A DNA stretch of 64,000 bases from Cenococcum geophilum 1.58 (taxonomy: Eukaryota > Ascomycota > Dothideomycetes > Gloniales > Gloniaceae): NCBI GenBank assembly GCA_001692895.1, contig KV748191.1, forward strand, positions 2,294,001 to 2,358,000, written 5' to 3'. The notes below the pieces were generated by a model. The model was not told the origin of the DNA and did not search any database. It saw only the letters and a list, made by a program, of their open reading frames with translations. Position 1 is the first letter of the stretch. Each line of letters opens with the position of its first letter. Below are positions 49,565 to 58,565 of the stretch, one piece after another. The position numbers and the translations under genes were made by a program.

Positions 49565-49587
49565 AACTTTAACTAGCGGTTAAAGTT
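49565..49587. repeat. 23-bp palindrome, copy 3 (copia B 3' region)
   Basis: AACTTTAACTA, G, CGGTTAAAGTT, with the same left flank (AGATATCCAGG) and right flank (ATCTAATTAGT) as the copies in the two gypsy elements. Confidence 0.87.
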
Positions 49588-49917
49588 ATCTAATTAGTCA
49601 GATTCTCTTGCTAAGACTTTTTAAAAGGGGGGAGTAAAATATTCTATAGACCCTAACTTAACCTAGCCAATTAGGATTTTCCATCCCCGGGATAAAAAAT
49701 CGCTATTAGCTCGCTTACTACTAGCGCCTTAGCGGCCCTCTAAATAAGATACCTACCTGCAACTCCTAAGCAAGAGAGCACTACGTGCTAAGAGGCAAAT
49801 TTTGGGACAGCGAGACTTATATTACAATAGCAATAGTAAGTAAGGAGGATTTATATTTGTTATAATAGTCAAGTAGTATTTGTATATAGATGGCAACTAT
49901 AAAAGAAGAGTTGCTAG

Positions 49918-50125
49918 TGTCGGGAATAAGGCAAGTTGCCGTCACGTACGGCAAACTGCCGTCACGTGATAGCAAGTTGCCATCACGTGTCGCCGCGGCA
50001 CTAGCGTGGCGAGGAGCCTTAGGTTCCTTGCCCTCCCTTATTCTAATAAACAAGCTTTATTAACCAATATCACTATAACCCTACTTAAGTAGTCGTTATT
50101 AGTAAGTCACCCTATATAACCAACA
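49918..50125 (+). repeat. Copia B 3' LTR (208 bp)
   Basis: TGTCGGGAATAAG to ATATAACCAACA. It contains three tandem copies of a roughly 20-bp motif (GGCAAGTTGCC then TCACGT); the left LTR has one. Otherwise it aligns with 38517-38622 plus 44088-44148. Confidence 0.92.
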
Positions 50126-50290
50126 GAGGGTAAGAAGATTTAATAAATAAAAGCAAAGAAGATTTAATAAATAAGAGGGTAAGAAAATTTAATAAATAAA
50201 AGAGCGAGAAGATTTAATTAATAAAAGGGCGAGAAGATTTAGCTAATAAGGGCGAAAAAATTTAACTAATAAAAGGGCAAGACGAGCGTA
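50126..50290. repeat. Tandem array, GAGAAGATTTAATAAATAAA unit (~25 bp)
   Basis: Six or seven degenerate units differing mainly by transitions; continues the stub at 38470-38516 across copia B. Confidence 0.88.
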
Positions 50291-50700
50291 ACCCAATATC
50301 TTCTTAGGCGGTATTTAACTCCTTTTAGAACTAACATTACTCTAGGCAAATTTAGCTAATAAGAGAGCAAGATAAGCCTAACCCAATTTTTTCTTAGGCG
50401 GTACTAAACTCCTTTTAAAACTAACGTTCCTCTAGGCACTATTAGCTACTTCTTCTACTCCTCTACGGAAATAAATCCCCTATAAATTCCGTTCCTATAT
50501 AGCTTTTACTCCTCTATAGGGATTAGTGGCAATAACTTCTACTTCCTTACGGAAACTAATCTCTTATAGCTTTTAGTTCTCTACAGAAATTAGTACCGCC
50601 GTCCTCCGTCCCTTTATAGCTTTTAGTTTCTTATAAAAACTAATACTTATGTTTTTTACTCCTCTACGGGAACTAATACCCTATAGCTCCCATTTTCCTA
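50281..50700. repeat. Further degenerate tandem repeats
   Basis: Two copies of a ~100-bp unit (AACCCAAT then TCTTAGGCGGTA then AACTCCTTTTA) at about 50290-50445. These are followed by four or five diverged copies of a ~60-bp unit (TATAGCTTTTA then CTCTAC then GAAATTAGTA) to about 50690. Confidence 0.75.
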
Positions 50701-53000
50701 TTCCTAAATTCGCTCGCGTTATAGCCTACTATATAGGCCTTATTATTATAGGAGTAAGGAAGTATATAGGCTTATATCCCGTATAGGAATAGGAGCTATT
50801 TATATACTAGCTACCCGCAATTAAGGGTTTAGGAGGGTAGTAGGTACTTTAAGTTATCTAGTTATATTTATTAGAACCCAGGCCTATAACTACCCAACTA
50901 TATCTATATCTAAAATCGCAGCCGCTTAAAAGTCTTAAAAAGTAGGAAATACTTAGTAGTAAGCGTTTAAATTGCTAACTTGGCCTAAATCCTTATAGTT
51001 ATAGTTAAACTTATTACCTAGTTATAGAACTATTTCTAGATACTAATAGGACAACGATTTTTTCCCTTATGCGCTAAGGTAAGGGCTACTTTTATAGCAT
51101 TTTTAATCTGCGAAATATAAATAATTTAGTATAAAAATTCTCTGTTAGGACTTTAGTATTCTTACCTATTAGCTATTAAGCTCCTATTATGCTAATTCCT
51201 TAAGCTCTTTATAACTAAATCTTACCCTGCTAGTAACTGCCTTTATTAGAAAACTGGCCTAAAGGCCCCGTCTTATATTAGCGCCTAAGGGAGGGTATTT
51301 TATAGCTATATATATTCTGCTTTATATTACGTTATTAAAGTCTTTTATATAATTAGTAGTAAGGATTATAATTTCTTTATAGTATTTAAGTTTCCACAGA
51401 AAAATTAAAGGTAGGTTATTGCCCATATAATCTAATAATTGTTACTTTATAAATGCATTAGCTTTATCTAATAAAAGTATAGTATTCTAATAGCTAGCTA
51501 GCCAGAAAGGGCAAGAAAGCTAAATTTTAACCTCCTTTATATTAGTCGCTAGGTTCCTATTAAATAACTAGAAGAGTTAGGTAAATAGTAGTAGTTTAAA
51601 TAAGTAGGGTATACTGTGTAAAGTGGCTTTTATAGCTCTTCTAAAAGTTCTTTTACGGTTAAGGTCTTTCTAACTCTAGGAGGACTACTAATACTCTATA
51701 TTAGTTATCTCTAAATATAAAGTAGAACGGAGCTCGTATTATAGTAGTATAATTAAACTACGTCCTTTACCTAGCACAAAATTATTAAACTAAGCGTTAT
51801 TTATGTAAGAAGCTATAAAAGCCTAAATAAGCTTTTTTTTTGTCCTTTAGGATAGTAAGGTTCTAAAAGAAGAGGGTATTCTATTTAATGTTACTAATAT
51901 TATTAATAGCAAACTCTACTATAGGATATTAAATTAGCTTTGCAGTCTTCTTAGCTTATAAATTTAGGAACTTATACTAGAGCTTATTATTAAAACTAAA
52001 CCCTAATATAGTTAGGCTGTAAATAAGCAAAAAGTCCTTATATTTTAACTCGGTAGGCTTCTTACTATTACTCTTAACTTTATTAAGTTTTCTTTTAGCT
52101 AGTTTATTAAAATAAATCGTCTAAATATTATTAGTTTAGTATTTTCGCTGCTTATTAATGCTAGGTTTAGCGTAGTTTAGATTATTCTCTTAGAAAAGTA
52201 CTAGGTTAACTATAATCTAACTATTAATGGATAATCTAGAGGGCTTTCCTTTCTCTATATAGAAGGCGTTACCTTTATACTATTAATGGTGCGTCCCTAT
52301 TAATAAAATTAATTTACGACTATTATTAGCAAGTTTTTACTTCTCCTCCTCTACGTTAGGGTAATATTTAAGGGGAAAATATATAAGGCTATATATTAGC
52401 TTTAATCCCTAAAACTTCTAAACAGTAGCTATAGTTATAGCCTTACTAAATTTTTTGCTATTAAAATCTAGATATAAACCTTAAATGCGAAAATATTTAT
52501 TTCCTTTATTGTCCTCTTTTACCTTACCTAAGTTAAATCTTATATATCTATACTTCTTAGTGCTATAGCAATTCCTATATACTAATTTATTTAACTTAAA
52601 AAGAGTCTAAAGCAGATTAAATGTAATTTCTCCGCTATCTTATAGCGATTTAAGGCGCTGTTTTATTAAGGTATATATATCCCTAATATAGTTTACTAAG
52701 AGGTTAAGGTAGGTGCTGTTCTTTAGGGCTCCCTTATAAGCTTTTAGCTTAAAAAGGAAGTAGTATAATATATTCCGCTTTACTTAGTCTTAAGTTAGCA
52801 GCTAATCTAGGGCCTAATAGATAGGGTTTTATACTATAGGTTTATCTTCCTTAAGGAAAGTTCTATCTATACCTTATAGAACGGACCTAAGTATATCCTA
52901 TAGGCCTTTAAATTTAATATTAATAAGGTATATTATACGTTTAGTCTTCTTATCTATTATTTTACCGTTAGTAATATAAATCTAGTAGCTATTTTCGTGC
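50700..53000 (-). pseudogene. Unidentified RIP-degraded repetitive sequence, left part
   Basis: Heavily TpA-biased sequence. Reading the minus strand with TAG and TAA taken as former Gln gives long protein-like stretches (for example LLGPRLAANLRLSKAEYII near 52780-52830). I cannot match them to gag, RT, integrase or a transposase with confidence. The same tract continues to the right of the TRIM at 53470. It may be a DNA transposon or a long-dead host repeat. Confidence 0.4.
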
Positions 53001-53469
53001 TGTAAGAGTACATATATTAGATCCCGCCGCGCTTATAAACAAGTTCGTAAGCACTCCGTGTCTTTTTGGCCGAATGGCGACGTTGGGGCGGGAAACGTTA
53101 CAATTGTGCTTGCGAACTTACTGGGGCTAGGTATGGGGGCTATTAGTAATAGGTCGAGGGTTTGATCCCCGACGGTCGCATACTTCGCTTTAGTACAGTT
53201 AAACACGTCTATAGGGGTTAGGCGAAGAGGCGTCGGCTTATATCCGATTAGGCTTGGACTCTAAGCAGCCTTCGTTACTAGGGACTCCTAATATATAGTG
53301 CGACTCTTGGTGTGCGGACCCCCTACGGCTTGGCGTTCAAGGGCGAACGCGCAGAGGGGAGGGCAATTGTAAGAGTATATATATTAGATCCCGCCGCGCT
53401 TGCGAACAAGTTCGCAAGCACTCCGTGTCTTTTTGGCCGAATAGCGACGTTGGGGCGGGAAACGTTACA
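53001..53469. mobile_element. 469-bp TRIM-like miniature LTR element
   Basis: Direct terminal repeats of 102 bp (53001-53102 and 53368-53469) start TGTAAGAG and end CGTTACA, with a perfect 5-bp target duplication CGTGC (52996-53000 and 53470-53474). The 265-bp interior has no coding capacity and ends in the purine tract AGAGGGGAGGG before the right repeat. The repeats differ only by transitions (for example CTTATAAAC versus CTTGCGAAC). The right repeat holds a near-perfect 22-bp palindrome (53398-53419). A 63-codon frame at 53312-53503 crosses the right repeat and is a by-product. Size, TG-CA ends, TSD and polypurine tract fit a terminal-repeat retrotransposon in miniature. The primer-binding site is not recognised. 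Confidence 0.85.
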
Positions 53470-54057
53470 CGTGCTTATTAATGTGTATACAAAAAATAAA
53501 TAAATATTTATTATATACGTCTACCTTAAAAGGTACTATAGAGGATTTAACTATCTTATATTTTAAGGTTGTATTATCCTAGCTATATATAGCAAATTAG
53601 CTAGGGTTATACTTTTAGGTTAGTAGGAATATATATTTTATTAATTATCTTATACTTTACCTTTAAAGCTTAGGCTTTTGGTTCTTAAGGTTGGGAACTA
53701 TTTATAGCTTAAGGCTTAGTAGCCTTAAGAGAGTCTATAGCGCTAGGTATTGCTTTTACTACCTTTAATATATCCTTAAGCAGCTCCATAAGGTAAAGAA
53801 TAGTAACTAAGTCTAAGGGCGGTATAACTAGGCTAGAAAGAGGCGTTTGTGGACTTCTATAGCTAGGAGGAATATTTAGAGATACTTTATATAGCTTTAT
53901 AGTCTTAGGCTAGTTTAATATTATTACTTTATAAGGCTTTGGTAATATAGTGCTAAATTAAAGTATAAAATTAGTAATAAGTTAAGTGTATAGAGTAAGG
54001 AGCTAAGTATAGAGAAAATTAATAGTATTAATTCTTAAATAAAATCTGCCCTCTTTA
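53470..54057 (-). pseudogene. Unidentified RIP-degraded sequence, right part
   Basis: Continuation of 50700-53000 across the TRIM. With stops read as Gln, the minus strand has an open stretch near 53720-53850 (LYLMELLKDILKVVKAIPSA) whose helical composition suggests a real former protein. Family unknown. Confidence 0.35.
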
Positions 54058-54282
54058 TATTAGCGACTTAGTTAATCGAGGCACAAGCACGGTAAGAGGG
54101 ACGCGCGAGCCTGTATAATTGGTAGTCTATAAATAAGGATCTAAAGCTAGAGAAAGGAAAGGAGAAAAAGAGCAGCGCCGGTCGAAGTAGGGTTCTTTTA
54201 TGCGGTCTTCTAGTCACGTAACCGCGAAGTTCTATTAAGTTCTGCTAACCAAGTTCTACCAAGTTCTGCCAGTGCCGTAATA
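54058..54282 (-). repeat. 3' LTR of the minus-strand gypsy
   Basis: 225 bp with four spaced AAGTTCT(G/A)CC motifs at 54225-54275. Shares its left 100 bp with the solo LTR at 16447-16627. Confidence 0.8.
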
Positions 54283-54350
54283 TTACCCCCCCCTCTGCAA
54301 AAGCCTGCCCTTAGGCTTTATAGTCCGTATTATACTTATAGGGCGTTTTT

Positions 54351-57300
54351 ATCTTTATATTCTTCCGGTAGCTTATTATCTTCGCTATACTAGCACTCCA
54401 TCTACTCGTCTAGGTACTTTAGGGGTCCTAGTTTATTAGGGTAGCGGTTATAGAATTCTTAAAGCTTATGGGGACTGCTAATAAAGTTCTATGCTGGGTA
54501 CTAGGTAGGATCTGGGTTATAGCCTTTCCAACTAACGCGGTACTTTAGCGTTTTCCTTACTAGTTTATAGGCCAGTACTTCTTTAATTTCCTATTTGTTG
54601 TCGCTATTGACTTAAATTGGTAGGGGAGGTTCGTTCTTTTGTCCAGGCAATAGGTTGTTTATAACTTTTCGTAGCTTATCCGGCGAGAAAACGGGGTGAA
54701 CCTTAATTAAATCCGGGAGCTTTACTTTATATAAGTTACCTATCTTCTTAAGAACCTTATACGGTCCCGCCATCTAATAGTTTAGCTTACGGCTAGGCCG
54801 TTCCGTCTTCTAGTTCTTTATTATAACCTAGACTATATCGCCTACGGTAAAGTCAGGTTCGCGCCTATACTTATTTGCCTACTATTTTATTAATTTCTAG
54901 GCCTTTTCTAGATTTGTACGGGCTACTATCTAGGCTTCCTCTAAGCGCTTGGCGTACTACTAGGCTTCCTTATAAGACAGTTTCTTGCGTACGGTCTATG
55001 GTCCTTCTGGTCTATCCTAGTTAAAGCTTATTTAGGGTAAATACCCTATTTCTAGTTAGATAGGTGCAAATCCCGTAGAGTTATAGGGTAGGGTCGCCTA
55101 GGCGTAGTCTATTAGGGGTAGTAGTTTGCCCTAGTTATCCTAGAAGTAGTTAATAAAAGGCCGGAGTCTCTAATCTAAATATTAATTTATAATCTCCGTC
55201 TGGCCGTTTATCTAGGGGTAGTATACTATAGAGAGCTTTAGCCTAATACCTAGGATCTAGGTAAACTTGTTCTAGAAGGCCAATATAAATTATAGGCTGT
55301 AATTAGATATAATAGTATCTGGTAGTCCGTAAATGCGGTAGACGTAGTAGATATATAATCGGGCCGCCTCCTTAGCATCAATATTCTTATAATAGGGAAT
55401 TAAGAACGGGCGCTTGCTAAAGTGGTTAACTAGAATTATAACCATATTATATCCGTCGCGGTCTATTAGTAGCTTATAGAAGTTTATAGAGATATGCTGC
55501 TAGGGGCGGTCGGGTATTAGGAGAGGTTTTAATAGTCCTGGAGTCTTATTTTATGGAATTATAGATTTACAGTAGCTGTCGCAGTTCCGTATATAACGGT
55601 CAATATCTATAACTATTTTAGGCCAGTAGTAGCGGTTACTAATAATCTTATAGGTCTTATTTTTTCTAGGGTGGGCCGTAGAGACCTAGGTATAAGCTTT
55701 GGCAATAAGCCGGGTCCGTAAGTTCTATTCCTTAGCTACTACTAGCCGTTCCTAGTGCTTAAGTAGTCCGTTTTTAAGGGACTATAGGCTAGTAACGTTC
55801 TTTGCCTTTTTACGGTATTTCTATAGAGAGGGGGTTGTTTAGTTGGCCTATAGTAGTTTATTAATAAGGTTAAGTTTAAAGGAGTTAATAAAATATATCT
55901 TGGCGCCTAAGGAGTCCATGCTTAGTTCTGCCTATATCTAGGGGTTAAGGCGTTTTGGTTATAGTAGCGTCTGGGTCTATAGTGAGATCTTCACAGCCGT
56001 CTGGTTATTTAGGTCTTGCTCACGCCTTATAAAAGCGTCCGCACGGTTTATAGCGCCTAGTCTATATATAATTAAGAAGTTAAACTAAGATAGGGTATCC
56101 GCCTAGCGTGCCTACTGGGCCGTAAGGGCCTTGGTTATTATAAAGTATTCTAGGGCCTTATAATCTAAAACTACCTTAATCGGCTTAGGGGTCCCCTCTA
56201 GCTATATACGCTAGTGCTAAAAGCTAGAGATAATAGTTAGCATTTCTTTATTATAGATATGGTAATTTAGCTTGGCATTTATTATAGTCTTTAAATAGTA
56301 TATAATAGGGTGCTACTCTTCGTCTAGTTACATTTAGGAAAAAATACTAGCTATTGCGCCGTCTAAGGCATTAGTTTCTAGTATCTAAGGCATTAGTTTC
56401 TAGTATTTATCTTTATATTCTTCCGGTAGCTTATTATCTTCGCTATACTAGCACTCCATCTACTCGTCTAGGTACTTTAGGGGTCCTAGTTTATTAGGGT
56501 AGCNGTTATAGAATTNTTAAAGCTTATNGGGACTNCNAATAAAGTTCTATNNNGGGTACNAGGTAGGATCTGGGTTATAGCCTTTCCAACTAACGCGGTA
56601 CTTTAGCGTTTTCCTTACTAGTTTATAGGCCAGTACTTCTTTAATTTCCTATTTGTTGTCGCTATTGACTTAAATTGGTAGGGGAGGTTCGTTCTTTTGT
56701 CCAGGCAATAGGTTGTTTATAACTTTTCGTAGCTTATCCGGCGAGAAAACGGGGTGAACCTTAATTAAATCCGGGAGCTTTACTTTATATAAGTTACCTA
56801 TCTTCTTAAGAACCTTATACGGTCCCGCCATCTAATAGTTTAGCTTACGGCTAGGCCGTTCCGTCTTCTAGTTCTTTATTATAACCTAGACTATATCGCC
56901 TACGGTAAAGTCAGGTTCGCGCCTATACTTATTTGCCTACTATTTTATTAATTTCTAGGCCTTTTCTAGATTTGTACGGGCTACTATCTAGGCTTCCTCT
57001 AAGCGCTTGGCGTACTACTAGGCTTCCTTATAAGACAGTTTCTTGCGTACGGTCTATGGTCCTTCTGGTCTATCCTAGTTAAAGCTTATTTAGGGTAAAT
57101 ACCCTATTTCTAGTTAGATAGGTGCAAATCCCGTAGAGTTATAGGGTAGGGTCGCCTAGGCGTAGTCTATTAGGGGTAGTAGTTTGCCCTAGTTATCCTA
57201 GAAGTAGTTAATAAAAGGCCGGAGTCTCTAATCTAAATATTAATTTATAATCTCCGTCTGGCCGTTTATCTAGGGGTAGTATACTATAGAGAGCTTTAGC

Positions 57301-58443
57301 CTAATACCTAGGATCTAGGTAAACTTGTTCTAGAAGGCCAATATAAATTATAGGCTGTAATTAGATATAATAGTATCTGGTAGTCCGTAAATGCGGTAGA
57401 CGTAGTAGATATATAATCGGGCCGCCTCCTTAGCATCAATATTCTTATAATAGGGAATTAAGAACGGGCGCTTGCTAAAGTGGTTAACTAGAATTATAAC
57501 CATATTATATCCGTCGCGGTCTATTAGTAGCTTATAGAAGTTTATAGAGATATGCTGCTAGGGGCGGTCGGGTATTAGGAGAGGTTTTAATAGTCCTGGA
57601 GTCTTATTTTATGGAATTATAGATTTACAGTAGCTGTCGCAGTTCCGTATATAACGGTCAATATCTATAACTATTTTAGGCCAGTAGTAGCGGTTACTAA
57701 TAATCTTATAGGTCTTATTTTTTCTAGGGTGGGCCGTAGAGACCTAGGTATAAGCTTTGGCAATAAGCCGGGTCCGTAAGTTCTATTCCTTAGCTACTAC
57801 TAGCCGTTCCTAGTGCTTAAGTAGTCCGTTTTTAAGGGACTATAGGCTAGTAACGTTCTTTGCCTTTTTACGGTATTTCTATAGAGAGGGGGTTGTTTAG
57901 TTGGCCTATAGTAGTTTATTAATAAGGTTAAGTTTAAAGGAGTTAATAAAATATATCTTGGCGCCTAAGGAGTCCATGCTTAGTTCTGCCTATATCTAGG
58001 GGTTAAGGCGTTTTGGTTATAGTAGCGTCTGGGTCTATAGTGAGATCTTCACAGCCGTCTGGTTATTTAGGTCTTGCTCACGCCTTATAAAAGCGTCCGC
58101 ACGGTTTATAGCGCCTAGTCTATATATAATTAAGAAGTTAAACTAAGATAGGGTATCCGCCTAGCGTGCCTACTGGGCCGTAAGGGCCTTNGTTATTATA
58201 AAGTATTCTAGGGCCTTATAATCTAAAACTACCTTAATCGGCTTAGGGGTCCCCTCTAGCTATATACGCTAGTGCTAAAAGCTAGAGATAATAGTTAGCA
58301 TTTCTTTATTATAGATATGGTAATTTAGCTTGGCATTTATTATAGTCTTTAAATAGTATATAATAGGGTGCTACTCTTCGTCTAGTTACATTTAGGAAAA
58401 AATACTAGCTATTGCGCCGTCTAAGGCATTAGTTTCTAGTATT
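54351..58443. repeat. Near-identical ~2.04-kb tandem duplication
   Basis: 54351-56385 recurs at 56409-58443 (offset 2058) with no difference I noticed except N calls in the second copy (about 56504-56560, and 58191). At the junction the 22-bp sequence ending copy 1 is itself doubled (56364-56408 region). Such identity is at odds with the transition-rich divergence of all other repeats here. Confidence 0.9.
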
Positions 58444-58565
58444 AAGGGCCGTTCTAGGTTAAAATAGGTAAGTAGGGGAGCTAATACTAGCTGTTTCTTA
58501 AGCTTATTAAAGGCCTGCCTATATATGGCGTTAAAGTAAAAGGGCTGGTCTTTTCTATATAAATA

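Larger units (their letters stand above)
38517..50125 (+). mobile_element. Copia B: Ty1/copia retrotransposon (carries copia C in its left LTR)
   Basis: Its LTRs are 38517-38622 continued at 44088-44148 (left, split) and 49918-50125 (right). The target duplication is GAGGG (38512-38516 and 50126-50130). The polyprotein starts near ATG 44565 (MALTYLKKYKEDINL). A zinc-knuckle relic (KKCYVYKKPNCQ) lies near 45940, and integrase follows with INVIYLSGKPVLQVIN near 46940 (catalytic Asp replaced by Asn). NSAGPDRLIPILLIFSAYP near 47310 matches the copia I integrase tail. RVT_2 starts with FNRVCIFKLRIVNKIKGKAT near 48080, and a purine tract AAAAGGGGGGAG lies at 49623-49634. Stops are TAG or TAA at Gln or Trp positions. 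N clusters at 48735-48820. Dead copy. Confidence 0.92.
54058..58565 (-). mobile_element. Minus-strand gypsy, family of gypsy-1, truncated
   Basis: 3' LTR at 54058-54282 (225 bp, TATTAGCGAC to GCCGTAATA in plus orientation) with the polypurine tract at 54283-54296 (minus: AGAGGGGGGG). The interior, read on the minus strand, matches the gypsy-1 3' half: the sequence before its chromodomain end, integrase, RNase H, and a last readable piece FNKLKKQLVLAPLLTYF near 58480-58525. It breaks off near 58.56 kb, where gypsy D begins, so RT, protease, gag and the 5' LTR are missing. It includes the 2.06-kb tandem duplication. The LTR sequence differs from that of gypsy-1 although the interiors match. Confidence 0.85.

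Noticed and set aside
50126-50290. CRISPR-like array
   Set aside because: Units are contiguous and degenerate without unique spacers; an ordinary tandem repeat.
53111-53180. Complete tRNA gene
   Set aside because: Acceptor and T-arm pairing are suggestive, but there is no canonical anticodon arm with a 7-nt loop.
53312-53503. 63-codon plus frame
   Set aside because: Crosses the interior and right terminal repeat of the TRIM-like element; explained by that element.
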